From Priapulus caudatus (lineage: Eukaryota > Priapulida > Priapulimorpha > Priapulimorphida > Priapulidae), in the NCBI RefSeq assembly GCF_000485595.1, contig NW_014577075.1:225740-265710 (forward strand): a stretch of 39,971 nucleotides of DNA. Direction: 5' to 3'. Shown here one piece after another: positions 11,615 to 22,000 of the stretch. The translations under genes and the position numbers were made by a program. The notes under the pieces were generated by a model that was not told where the DNA came from, made no database searches, and saw only the letters and a list, made by a program, of their open reading frames with translations. Every line of letters begins with the position of its first letter. The first letter of the stretch is position 1.

Positions 11615-11875
11615 CTCGCTGCTTCTCCAGCGTCAGCGGGAAGTAGCGCAGGAAGATCGTGCGCGGCGGCTTCTTGCCGGAGTCGGGGTCTGGCTTGCGG
11701 CGCCAGTGCTTGAGGATCTGCGAGAAGGACAGCTGCATGTGTTCGGCGACGTCCTTCAGGTGGAAGTACTTGCTGTTGAAGTACATGAGCGTGTTGAGCA
11801 GCACGTTGGGCGAGTGCGCGCCCAGCTGCCGACTCTCCCAGAGAATCTCCTCCTCGATGCGACCCAGCACGTATC
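11615..11875 (-). CDS. Coding exon 18: DUF3504 core
   Basis: Acceptor TTGCGCAG, donor GAG|GTGAGA. Reads GRIEEEILWESRQLGAHSP, then LLNTLMYFNSKYFHLK and EHMQLSFSQILKHWRR. This matches the ZMYM/QRICH1 block LWExxQLGxHSPxxLLNTLxxFNTKYFGL. Active Crypton recombinases have catalytic Arg in the corresponding helix; here it reads HLKDVAEHMQLSF, so the domain is expected to be non-catalytic. Confidence 0.93.
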
Positions 11876-12588
11876 CTGCGCAACACAAGAAATGCGTGAA
11901 TGCTAACGAAGAACGATCGAGTGAGATGAGAGATGCAGAGTTTCGATATCGACGTTCGTTGAATCATGGGTGTCGGATGTTTACGTGGTATGTGTACAAT
12001 ATATAAGCAATAGCAATCATCTCGTAAATTGCATAGGTGAAATTTTCATCAGTTTAATCCCAATCGATTAGCTGTTTCCAAATATATCACGAAATCACTC
12101 TCGTTGGAGAATAGTTCATTAAACTCTACATATATACGATACATATTTTATAGAATTTTGCACAAATCATCTCATTTCCTGATCTAGCTAAGCAACATGA
12201 GCACACGCTCACTTGTGCACCTAATCCTTGGTCTGGCGAGAAGCATTTTGCGAATTTTGCACTGGATCGCACAAGACACCCAATAGCAAATAACACACAA
12301 CAAGATCAAAGTTGGAGCCTAATATAATCGATCAATATTGGATTTAACAATACACTCATCGATTCTACACACGTGTTAGTGAAGACGATCAGATCTGTGT
12401 ACCACAGCACTGCTCCATACTCCCCTTCACACGTCTGATAACCATTCACCTACCATCGCTTCATTGTTGTGGAGATGTGTACCCGGGAGGCGGTGTAACA
12501 TAAATACATAGTAGCGAACTCTTTTCCGCAACTGGATTGTGGGGGTGTGATGTTGACGCCATACGACGATACCTCAACCACTACCTAC
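11876..12588. other. Intron 17, nothing recognisable
   Basis: AT-rich intron with no identifiable repeat or RNA. Confidence 0.5.
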
Positions 12589-12714
12589 CCTCGCCCGAGA
12601 TGATTGGCTCATAGCTGGAGATGAGCTCATGCAGACAGTCGGCAAACTTCATGTAGTAGAGGTCAGTGAAGATGTTATCCACTCGCCCGTTCTCGTACAG
12701 GAACGACTGAATGC
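12589..12714 (-). CDS. Coding exon 17: DUF3504
   Basis: Acceptor TTTGCGCAG, donor GAGG|GTAGGT. Reads IQSFLYENGRVDNIFTDLYY, then a helix ending SYEPIISGE. Closely follows ZMYM3 (IQ-YLLENNR-NIFTDLYYL) and has the family's usual length. Confidence 0.93.
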
Positions 12715-13038
12715 CTGCGCAAACACAAAAACCCACAAACTGATGTAAAAACAACAACACCAGTCCGAAAAGTAAAAAACAAAACAGCCAAGAGTCAAAA
12801 TGCACCAAGCATGCCACCGACTGGGGGATGTCGTCATCGTTAATTAGGCTAGCTGAAAGAGAAACATCAATCATCGTAATTATTTGCGTAGGGCGAAACT
12901 GCACTTATTATGCGTTATGCTGATAGCACAAATACATACACAGAGACAAAGATAGCAGAGTACGTGCTGAAAGCACAAACACATTCCGTAGCAGAGATAG
13001 TAGACTACATGCTAACGGTAAACACAACGCGCTCTTAC

Positions 13039-13257
13039 CGAGGCAGAGGTAGTAGACGCTATCGGACGCGTAGCATTCTCCGTTCGGCTTGCGCACCTCC
13101 TTCACGAAGAGGCAGAGCGAATAGCTGAGCTCCTCAGCTGTCATCTGCAGCAGCTCTGTCTTGAAGAGCTGGAAGCGGCTGCTGTGCGTCGACGCAGCCT
13201 CCAGCGAAGCATTCTTTCATCTGCACCCAGTTCTTCATGCGTCACGCCGTATGTGTA
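13039..13257 (-). CDS. Coding exon 16: start of DUF3504, frame disrupted
   Basis: The acceptor GTTGCAG gives YTYGVT, the expected start after exon 15 (CSLK|YTYGV). The last part reads LLQMTAEELSYSLC, then VRKPNGECYASDSVYYLCLG, ending in donor CTCG|GTAAGA. Between them, at about 13212-13240, the frame breaks. To read the expected TAWKNWVQMK, two single bases seem to be missing and one extra base seems present. The net shift of one base restores the phase of the downstream exon. Conservation on both sides argues for assembly error rather than a dead gene. Confidence 0.8.
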
Positions 13258-13667
13258 CTGCAACGACGAGCACCGAGTTAGCGCTGCATCCAGCAGTAGC
13301 ACTCATCGCGTGTGGAGGACGCGTATCAACGACGAGCACGGTCGGATGTTTTGTTAGCTGGGACCTCTGAGGGGAGGGGACATCATCTCCATGCCCACCG
13401 CCACTCAGCAGTAGCACTTATCGCGTACACGGTCGGCATGTTTTGTGGCGCTGCTTAGATGGCTGTGTTACTCGCATATAATCGTATGTATAACAGGATG
13501 GCATGAGGTGCTTATAGAGCCCTCCTGCCCCCCCCCAATCTGGCAGAGACTTGTTGCAACTGCTATTATTCCAGACTTAACTATACTGGTACTAGCCCAC
13601 TATGAACAGGACACTTAGACTACATGCTGATGCACACACACATACATTCATTATATTATAATATATA

Positions 13668-14745
13668 CTAGCAGGACACCCGGCGTTTCCTGGGAAATGA
13701 AGTACTCAGTTTGTGACTACTTGGTTGAAAGGAAAAGACCCCCAAAATCTTCATGGAAATTCAGCATAAATATTTTCCTTCAAACAGAACATTTATATCT
13801 TTTGTAACAGAGATACACGGGTCAAACAAAGTTGACTTCTTCCATAACATTTCTCAGCTAAGGGCTTCATGATAAACATGTTCTTTAGTTTTTCCACCTG
13901 GAGCATTTACATAAAGGCTGTTCAGGCTGCCAACACATGAACATGCAACATAGAGCTGTCCATGAGAGAAGCAGGTCTCTTCCAGGTCTCTTCTAACTGC
14001 AGGCCAGCTACCCAGACCCTGGACTTTCCCATTGAAACAACACATTGCTGGTGTTTTCACCTTTCCACCTCTTTGCTCCACAATGTAGGCACACCTCTGA
14101 CATGGAGCTAATTGCAACTGCCTTAATAGAAGAATACTCAATGTCAGTTGAGTAAATGAATGCAACATTTAGCAGGTTCGCTGCAATAACTGGCGCTGCC
14201 CTTCGGCTGGTGATTTTATTCGTTTGCTTGGAGTCTTGCTTGTTTTTCCTCAGAATAAGTAATGCAGGCCTTTACATGGGTGGAAATTGATATATTCAAG
14301 TAAGATGAAGAATTTTATCGAATTTCATCGAACCTATCGAAAAAAGTCGTGCACACTCTGTATGAAGTCAGTGCATGGTGAATGTTGTTATGACAAAGAC
14401 ATGGCACGTGTAACATAATGCATGAATAGTAACGCAATGTGACGTGCATGTACAGTAATGCAAGTCAGTGCAAAGTGAATCCCGTTCTTTAGTGCTGCTG
14501 CATGGCCGGTTTATTTACCGCTGCTGCAAGGTGTGTTTATTTAACGCTGCTGCAGGGGCATGATTTTTGCATGATTTTCTCTTTTTGTGACGTCAGATGA
14601 CCTCGGAGGTCAAATCCAATGTGCCCATGACATTCAGCATCCAAGGTTACATCTAATGGCCATCCTTACACACATCTGGATGTGGCCCATATTAATTTGC
14701 ATCAAGAACAGACAAACAGAGAAACATCCACAAATATGTATTAGA
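13668..14745 (-). mobile_element. Non-autonomous Helitron 1
   Basis: On the minus strand the element starts TCTAATACATATTTGTGGA (5' TC end at 14745) and ends CTAG at 13668. A GC-rich hairpin (CCxGGxAACGCCGGG type, 13679-13697) sits just before the end. The host bases are A on the 5' side and T on the 3' side, as expected for Helitron insertion. No target duplication, 1,078 bp. It shares both ends and much internal sequence with the copy at 35097-36152. It lies in intron 15. Confidence 0.85.
13854..14165 (-). pseudogene. Helitron Rep/helicase remnant (N-terminal motif joined to helicase C-terminus)
   Basis: The open frame holds CCFNGKVQG, part of the Helitron N-terminal CxxCxA...CCxxGKV motif; its first half, CLHCGAKRWKGE, lies in the adjacent frame. 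It then passes directly into ETCFSHGQLYVACSCVGS and APGGKTKEHVYHEAL, the C-terminal end of the Pif1-type helicase. Motif VI would normally read ACSRVGS, so its Arg has become Cys. The Rep nuclease and helicase core are missing. This is a deletion derivative with one frameshift. Confidence 0.75.
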
Positions 14746-14751
14746 TAATAT

Positions 14752-15608
14752 ATACATGATATATATATATATATATATACATATATATATGTATCAAGAG
14801 CTTATAATACCTAGTGTACAACGGAAAAACGGGAAAATAGTGCCTATTTCACGACATGATTATTCTACTTTGCTGCGGAGTCTAGAATAATTTTTGTACT
14901 GCCATTAAGCAGAATTCTTTGCTCTCTAAAACAAGACCAACCGCTTATCAATACGATACTCCTAGGCTGAGATATTGGCTCCTAAACCTCCCCCCGCCCA
15001 ACGGCATCACAGCGCCTCGAATCCACATCAGTCAGCAACCTACACGCCTCTAAGCATTTCGGCTATCGGTTCCGTCACCGGCTTGAGCGCTGATAATTGA
15101 TGTCACATGCCCAAATTTGGTACTGTTATACACCATATAGTAACTGAACTGCGTTGTAAAAAACTAATTAAGAAACATTGCCGGCCCATCAGTGACGGGC
15201 ATAGCCGGTGCTAGAGAAAGATAATGGGAATAAGGGCATAGGCGAGCCCCCGAATGTCACCTGATGAAACGAAATACCGTTCATTCATAAAGTTATGGCG
15301 AAAAACCGAACTTTCACGAAGCAACCTTAGAGGCGTGTAGGTTTGCTGACTGATGTGGATTCGAGGCGCTGGTGATGCCTGTGGGAGGGGAGGTTTAGGC
15401 GCCAATATCTCAGCCTAGGAGAATCATATTGACAAGCGTGGTCTTGTTTTAGAGAGCAAAAGAATTCTGCTTAATGCAATACCATAAAATTATTCTAGAC
15501 TCGCAGGCAAAGTAGAATAATCATGTCGTGAAATAGCACTATTTTCCCGTTTTTCCGTTGTACACTCTAGGTATTATTAGCTCTTGATATGTATATATAT
15601 ATATCTCA
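14752..15608. repeat. Large foldback element, ~300-bp arms
   Basis: Two inverted arms, about 14758-15055 and about 15322-15606, match well (for example ACAACGGAAAAACGGGAAAA on the left against its complement around 15543-15562). The outer ends are (AT)n tracts. The spacer is about 265 bp and includes a small imperfect repeat around GCCGG. It ends about 38 bp from the donor of coding exon 15. No transposase frame is visible, so it is a MITE or foldback-type element of unknown family. Confidence 0.75.
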
Positions 15609-15645
15609 CTGCACCCCGACTGTGACTAGTACGCCAGCCGCGTAC

Positions 15646-15818
15646 CTTGAGTGAGCAAGACGCGTCGGGTCCTGGCTCTGCAGTGGAAGCTGAAAGCGAC
15701 TGCAGTGGTGGAGGCTGTGCTGCAGGCTCCTGCTTCTTCTTGCGACTGCGTGTGTTGCCGCCACGGCGACTGCGCTTCGTGCCTCTGCTCGGGGATGCTG
15801 TGACAGGTTCGGGCCGCC
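15646..15818 (-). CDS. Coding exon 15: basic segment before DUF3504
   Basis: Acceptor ATTTGCAG, donor CAAG|GTACGC. Of three open frames, phase dictates RPEPVTASPSRGTKRSRR, then RSRKKKQ, a Ser/Pro-rich part, and CSLK running into YTYGV of exon 16. This parallels the basic RPRSKKKGAKRK stretch of ZMYM2 and is a likely nuclear localisation signal. Confidence 0.85.
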
Positions 15819-16156
15819 CTGCAAATGTCACGAGGTCTAATGAGCACTGGACAGTATCGGAAACATTAACGTCAAGCCTGTATATATGGGTCAAGTCAAG
15901 CGAAATACCCAAAGTGGCCTGTATATGCAGGTGTCTGAGTCCATAGATGTTTTTACTGTACAACTGCTACATGAGAGAATCACTAAAATTGACCTTCATA
16001 GTTAGATGTCCAAGATACAATAGAGTTGACCGCTAACACCGATACGACAGAACTAGACGATTGTTGAATGAATCTTCTTTCTTGTGCGTTAAACGAAAAT
16101 CCCTTAACACTTGTTACACGAGGTGTGATAGCACAGTGACCGCTTCTGCTGCATAC

Positions 16157-16351
16157 TTAAGCTCATCGTCATCGTGGGAATGTGATTTTCAACGTCGTTA
16201 TCCTGCGAAATCTCGCCGAGAGGCGTGGTGACCGGCGACGGCTCCCTCACAGGGGGCGCCGGCTCTGCCTCCACTGGCGCCGTATCTTCGTTGCTCTGAG
16301 CTTCCGAGGGAGGATCGCATAGCGGAGATGCGACATCCTCATCTTCATCTT
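16157..16351 (-). CDS. Coding exon 14: acidic Pro-rich linker
   Basis: Acceptor CTTCACAG. Reads EDEDEDVASPLCDPPSE, then a Pro/Glu-rich stretch ending DNDVENHIPTM. The donor is chosen as TTAA|GTATGC because it gives the phase needed by exon 15. Low sequence conservation is normal for this linker; the 3' boundary is the least certain of the gene. Confidence 0.65.
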
Positions 16352-16496
16352 CTGTGAAGGACAGTGATTCACGAGGGTTGGCATAGCGTGCATTAGACGT
16401 GAGCGCCGTTCGAGAGCAATGTGCTAGTATAGCATAAGTGAAAAAACCTAACCTAGAATGTCTAGCCTACAGCATCATATAACATATATATAGTAC

Positions 16497-16560
16497 ATGT
16501 ACATACATGTATGCATGCATGCATGATACACACGCACGCACACATGCACACACGTACGCA
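16497..16560. repeat. Simple CATG/CACA-rich repeat
   Basis: ATGCATGCATG and ACACACGCACG runs in intron 13. Confidence 0.8.
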
Positions 16561-16682
16561 CAAGGAGAAGTCTACCCACCAAGAAAGAAACAAGGAAGAC
16601 GTACGTCCACCAAAGAAGAAACACAGGGAATGAATACTAAGAAAGAAACACAAGTGAGAAATACAAGGACGGGAGCTCTTAC

Positions 16683-16800
16683 CTGCTGCAGGTGATATAC
16701 AAGTAGGTGTAGGAGGCTTCTGCTCCTCAGTGTTCTCTTCTGCAATCATCGCTGCCATCATTATCAAGTCAGCTTCAAATGGATCAGATGGAATCTTCTC
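16683..16800 (-). CDS. Coding exon 13: EKIPSDPFEAD block
   Basis: Acceptor TTTTTTACAG, donor GCAG|GTAAGA. Reads EKIPSDPFEADLIMMAAMIA, then EENTEEQKPPTP. Human ZMYM3 has a closely matching EKIPSNPLEAD-MAEMIAE block at this place, which supports the ZMYM3-like assignment. Confidence 0.9.
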
Positions 16801-17318
16801 CTGTAAAAAAGATTGGATGAAAATGACATGATTGCAATGGCAACTAATCAGCTATAGGCCTCAACCTCATTCACAACTGGATACTATATAACTATATACT
16901 ATACTATACAACTATATAAGGGGGACACAAGGGAAATGACAAGTGCCATTCATAGACAGGTATCCTTTCCATAGAGGTAGTTTCACTGTATAACAGTCTA
17001 TCAAGAACACGCCAAGTGTTTAGCATATTGAAGTATCTGCTGAGGTGACCATTAACACTATGGCTGGTCATACTCGCCTTGCAATACTGAGCAGAGCATC
17101 ACACTGGGAAATCACGAGACAATACGCGAATGTGAATTATGCAAAATGCCTATTCAAGCTACGCAAATTTCATACCGACAATTCCCTCAAATTTAAAGTA
17201 ACGTTACACAATTCGAAACTGAAAATCGACAGAGACGAGAAATTACTCTTAATGTGGAAAACCCAACACCACACCCTCCACCTTACGAAGCTTCGCGACC
17301 TTGAGAGTACACACTTAC
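16801..17318. other. Intron 12, nothing recognisable
   Basis: Short CTATATA repeats around 16885-16920. The open frame at 17045-17332 on the plus strand shows no recognisable domain and runs into the exon on the other strand. Confidence 0.5.
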
Positions 17319-17503
17319 CTGTATCTCCTTGATGTGTTCAAAGATGGCCGCCGCCGAATTCTTCGTCGTGGGGATAAAGCAGGGGATAGGCACGGGCACC
17401 GGGAATGCAAAAGGAATGGGCGCCGGCTGCGTGTACATGCACACGGGCACGGGCACAAACACGGGCACAGGGATGGGCACAAGCACGGGTTTAATCGATT
17501 CGT
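17319..17503 (-). CDS. Coding exon 12: VPVP-rich segment
   Basis: Acceptor TTTGCAG, donor CAG|GTAAGT. Reads ESIKPVLVPIPVPVFVPVPV, CMYTQPAPIPF, then PVPVPIPCFIP and AAIFEHIKEIQ. This alternating Val/Pro segment with a Met-Tyr in the middle is a hallmark of ZMYM2/3/4. Phase 1 lead-in fits directly to exon 11, so no exon is needed between them. Confidence 0.93.
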
Positions 17504-17639
17504 CTGCAAACATAAAAGCAATATGTTGATAGCAAGTTGATGTCGATATGTGATAGCATTCTTTTTGAGAAAGTATGTTTTGACATGCCAATCAGACCCC
17601 CATAATACAGACACAAATAATACATACAGATACAAAACA

Positions 17640-18430
17640 ACTTACCCGTCTACGTGACAGATATGTAACAACTCGCCCGTCTACGTGACAGATATGTAAC
17701 AACTCGCCCGTCTACGTGACAGATATGTAACAACTCACCCGTCTACGTGACAGATATGTAACAACTCACCCGTCTACGTGACAGATACGAAACAACTCAC
17801 CCGTCTACGTGACAGATACGAAACAACTCGCCCATCTACGTGACAGATACGAAACAACTCACCCGTCTACGTGACAGATACGAAACAACTCGCCCATCTA
17901 CGTGACAGATACGAAACAACTCACCCGTGCACCTCTACAGGTGACAGATATGTAACAATCGCCTACTACTGTATTACAACTGCCCGTCTAGCGCTGACAG
18001 ATATTGCTAACAACTCGCACCGTCTACGTGACAGATAATGTAACAAACTCGCCCGCTCTACTGACAGATAATGTAAGCAACTACACCCGTCTACGTGACA
18101 GAATATGTAACAACTCGCCCGTCTACGTGACATGATATGTAACACACGTGAGTCCACACCGTCACGTGACAAGATTATGTAACAAGCTCGCCCGTCTACG
18201 TGACAGATAGTATACAACCTCTCCCCCCCACCCCAGTCTACGTTGACAGATATGTAACAAAATCGCCCGTTACCGTACAGGATATGATACAAACTTCGCC
18301 CGTGTACATGACAGATATGTAACAACTCGGCGCCGTCTCGTGACAGCATATGTAACAACTCACCCGTCTATGCAACAGATACATAACAATTCACCTTAGT
18401 ATGTGATAGATACATAACAAATCACCTTAG
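17640..18430. repeat. 31-bp minisatellite, about 25 copies (intron 11)
   Basis: Unit CAACTCGCCCGTCTACGTGA plus CAGATATGTAA. Copies up to about 17930 are clean and fall into subtypes (GATATG or GATACG; CGCCCG, CACCCG or CGCCCA). From about 17930 to 18340 they carry scattered one- or two-base insertions and deletions, which looks like uncorrected sequencing error. Confidence 0.92.
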
Positions 18431-19489
18431 CTAATAGGATCTATTTCCCTGGTACTGCCGAACGTACCCTGGTACCCGGTCCGGTTCTACCGGAACTACT
18501 CTGGTACATCTGATATCGTTAGGGTTTATGGGTTAGTGGTGTAGGGTAGGTAGCGGTTAGGAGTAGGCGGCTCCCTAGAAAGCCTCGTTAGTGAGTGAGC
18601 GCCGAGGTACGGTCCAGCATATTAGATAGTACCAGGCTTTTACGTACGGTATACCGACGTACCCACGTGCGTATCCGGCAGTACCCCCAGGGAGAACTAG
18701 AACCCTGGCAGCCGCCATATGTGATATATACACAACAATTTCAACATTATTCGCCCGACAGATACACAAACAACAACAATCAGCCGGCTGCGTCCTCGCG
18801 CGACTGCTGCTGTGGCGGTCGCATGCACGTCCGCCTGTCTGTCTGCTGTGACCGGCTTGGCACAGCAGAGACTTGGTTCTCTCACCTGCTTCGCCGGCGG
18901 GCGATGTGGATGATCACCTGCCTTCGACGACGAAGCCAATCACCGCGGGCAGCTGCTGCCGTTTGAAGCCGTTGTCGACATCTGCGTGGTCAGCCACCTG
19001 CAGGAGTGCTCGGCCGCATCGCGAATTGCGGACGCGTTATGAAAGCGCAAATATGTACCAGCATTTGAACTGCCAGCTATACTTAGGCCATAATAAAAAC
19101 ATTGTATTGTTTTGCCCTCACTCCGACCGACACCGCCAAAGGAAGGGGCCGACTCAAAAAAAATTCATTTGGATCTTCCCTTTACTTTTTTTACAAATTG
19201 TTATCGCAGTACATTATAATAAATCTGTAGGGCCAATAAATCATATGCTAACACCAAGCCAAAACAAAGCATTCTACATATAAAAGGTATACTCCCACAC
19301 AACTCATCCCGAGCAGTAGATTCACATGCTGAATTTGTACAAAGACCCCCTCAAAAGAAAGATAAAATAGCCTACCTTCACCTACCGCAAAATTTCCAGC
19401 CTGGGCTCGAGTGAGGTCGCAAATCAACGATTTTTTTAATATGTGGCCTACGGTTACCTTACAAAAATGTACGTTATAAGTCAGACAGA
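18431..19489. other. Intron 11, middle part, nothing certain
   Basis: Partly GC-rich (18780-19040) with splice-like sites and short open stretches, but frames are interrupted and phase does not fit exons 11 and 12. No recognised repeat. Confidence 0.4.
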
Positions 19490-19990
19490 ATTGAACCTAC
19501 ATGTGACATATAGAGACATATCCATTATGAAACCTTTTCTTATACCCGATATGTATGGACATGTTAGGGTCATAATGTATGTGACATGGCTTATGTAGTG
19601 ATATGGTATATGCTATGTGATCAGTATATGAGTCATATGTATGTGTACATGTAAGGTCATAAGTATGTGACACGTGTAGTCATATGTATTTTGTACACGT
19701 GCTCATGGTGCTTTTTATGTATGTGACATCGTAGGTCATATGTATGTGACATGTAGGTCATATGTATGTGACATGTAGGTCATATGTATGTGACACGTAG
19801 GCTACATATGTATGTGACACGTAGGTCATATGTATTGACATGAGCTTAATGTATGTGACATGTAAGATATGTGCATGAGAGTCATATGTATGTTGACATC
19901 TTATGGGCCAATGTGATGTGATCATGTATCATAGTATGTGACACTAGACAATGGTATGTGACATGTAGGCTATATGTATTGACACTGTAG
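19490..19990. repeat. 22-bp minisatellite (intron 11)
   Basis: Tandem unit CATATGTATGTGACATGTAG plus GT. Regular at about 19730-19830 and degenerate on both sides with many small indels. Confidence 0.85.
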
Positions 19991-20062
19991 CTGATCTGCC
20001 AGACGCAAGATTGCCCCCATTCCCCGTTAACGATTCTTGCTCGTAGAGGTCGGTCTACAGCT

Positions 20063-20636
20063 GTAACCACTAGGGGGCGTAACGATTAACCCGCGATTCA
20101 AACTGTAGCATCCCTTTCGGTTCGGAGTTTCGCGTTTTTTCCCATTTCGGCTTCGCGGGAAATACATTCAACACACTCTCAGTTAGGGGGTGCACATGCG
20201 CGCAGTGCAAATAGCTGAGCAGTCAGCACTTAACGCCAAGCCCTGTCCGCTTCGCACTTTCTCAGTCCGTGTGCGGGCTGACAATGCCTACTAGTCTATG
20301 ACTGTGTTTACTAAGTTAGTAGTCTATTTTGTCAAGTAAGATCCTTTAATGAATTTAGTATCATGACTACATTATCCCTTGAACTGTATTACTTTATATT
20401 GTCTTTTGGGCCAATGTTAATAACACATAAATGTATAATAATTATGATACGGTTATATTATTAATTATTATATCATAAATGGAGGGAAAATTTCCCCATT
20501 TCTCCGCCAATTTTAAATTTTTACTACTGAAAATAACCTGCAGACCGAATAACCGAACCGCGAAGAGCAAAAACCTAGAAAACCTGAACCGAACCGAGAC
20601 AAACGTATCGTTACACCCTAAATACGTAGTAACCAC
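20063..20636. mobile_element. hAT-like MITE (copy 1)
   Basis: The left end TAGGGGGCGTAACGAT (20071) is inverted-repeat-related to the right end ATCGTTACACCCTA (ends 20620). Both are followed inward by CGGTTCGG-type sequence. An exact 8-bp repeat GTAACCAC occurs at 20063-20070 and 20629-20636, the length of a hAT target duplication. The right copy is offset by 8 bases from the visible end, so the boundary is not clean. TAGGGGTGTAACGAT-type ends with CGGTTCGG are typical of widespread hAT MITEs. Confidence 0.5.
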
Positions 20637-21297
20637 TGTTTAACGTACCATGGTCTTGTGGGAGCATCTCCAGCCGCGGCGGTTGACGAATGCCCGCGCC
20701 ACGTCGCACTTCTACCGGCATCGTCGACACCCGTGACGCCTCAGTCACTTTTGCGCCCGGGCGCGAGAGACAGTCACCTGTGATATCACGGGCGTCCATC
20801 GACGCCAAGCTTCGGAGCGTTGTTATGTACAACTGCAACACTAAGCGCGGCGCGGGCAGTCAAGCTGAGCGTAGACTACTCATGCCGCCAAATCGCTATG
20901 TTAAAACGGGCTGTCAGGTTTTGGAGGGTCAGATGAACCGCATGGCTGGCCACGTACCTACACAGCAACAAGTAAATATTACGTTAAAGGTTAGAACAAG
21001 CTTGCAGATGATACAAAAGTGTGCCGGAGAGCAGACCTTCTGCATGAACCGAAGGTTATGAACAAGACGTACCCAGTCATAGCGTGGTGGTGGACTCGAC
21101 ACCGCAGCTACGCCACATCCACTCAATTCCCAGGCAGATGCAAGGACTCCGTGAGTAATTATGACAAGCAAGCACTTCAGGGCATTTTGGGTCCACAATT
21201 TCAAGCCACAGCCCAAACCAGTTTGATGCAACCTCCCATTTGAAATCGGACTCTAATGGGGACTGAAAGCGACACTGCAGCCATGAAATCGGAGACA
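20157..21297. repeat. Duplicated intron block, copy 1
   Basis: Matches 21787-22842 in the same orientation, from GGGAAATACATTCAACACAC to GCAGCCATGAA-TCGGAGA, with many one- or two-base indels. Stops exactly at the N gap. Probably the two haplotypes or two error-bearing versions of one locus placed in tandem. Confidence 0.8.
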
Positions 21298-21307
21298 NNN
21301 NNNNNNN
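21298..21307. other. Assembly gap (10 N)
   Basis: Ten unknown bases between copy 1 and the inverted block. Confidence 1.
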
Positions 21308-22000
21308 TCACGGATAATAGTCATAATGCTATTCATTAAAGTGATCTACTTGACCAAAATAGACTACTAGACTAGTAAACACAGTCATAGACTAGTAGGC
21401 ATTGTCACCCCGCACACGCTGAGAAACGTGCGAGGGACAGGGCTTGGCGTAAGTGCTGACTGCTCAGCTATTTGCTCGCCATGTGCACCTCCTAACTGAG
21501 AGTGTGTTGAATGTATTTCCCGTAAGGCCAAAACAAAATATAGGTGTGGTTACCGTTTCATGCCGAAAAAAAATAGGTAGGGAAAACATTTTATTTTATT
21601 GAAACATTTTATTTACGAATTATGTCCGAAGGTTGTGCGTTGTGCCTTTTGAAGCAGAAACTGTCCAATTCATATTTATTTTTTTTTACTTTAAAGAAAA
21701 TTGACAATAAAATGTTTAGGGTCACTGGGAATAAATAGGGTCGGTCGGGAAACCGTAACCACACCTATATTTTGTTTTGGCCTTACGGGAAATACATTCA
21801 ACACACTCTCAGTTAGGAGGCGCACATCGCGAGCAAATAGCTCAGCAGTTAGCACTTGAGCCAAGCCCCGTCCCTCGCACTTTTCTCAGCGTGTGCGGGG
21901 TGACAATGCCTACTAGTCTATGACTGTGTTTACTAGTCTAATAGTCTATTTTGGTCAAGTAGATCACTTTAATGAATAGTATCATGACTATTATCCTTGA
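21308..22000. repeat. Palindrome around a small inverted-repeat element
   Basis: Positions 21308-21565 are the near-exact reverse complement of about 21750-22000. The centre (about 21534-21784) is itself a MITE-like unit with ends AAGGCCAAAACAAAATATAG and the complement. The left arm starts at the N gap, so the inversion may be an assembly product; the central element may be real. Confidence 0.75.

Noticed and set aside
17640-18430. CRISPR-like regular repeat
   Set aside because: Units are contiguous with no unique spacers and lie in a eukaryotic intron; it is a minisatellite.
18886-18997. Possible extra ZMYM exon between exons 11 and 12 (acceptor CCTGCAG, donor GCAG|GTGAGA)
   Set aside because: Its best frame has an internal TGA and its phase does not fit. 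Exons 11 and 12 already join in phase with the expected protein order.
20640-21230. Open frames sharing GAGIRQPP and STMPV in both copies of the duplicated block
   Set aside because: No splice-compatible frame or recognised domain. The two copies disagree by many indels, so the conserved words reflect duplication rather than coding constraint.
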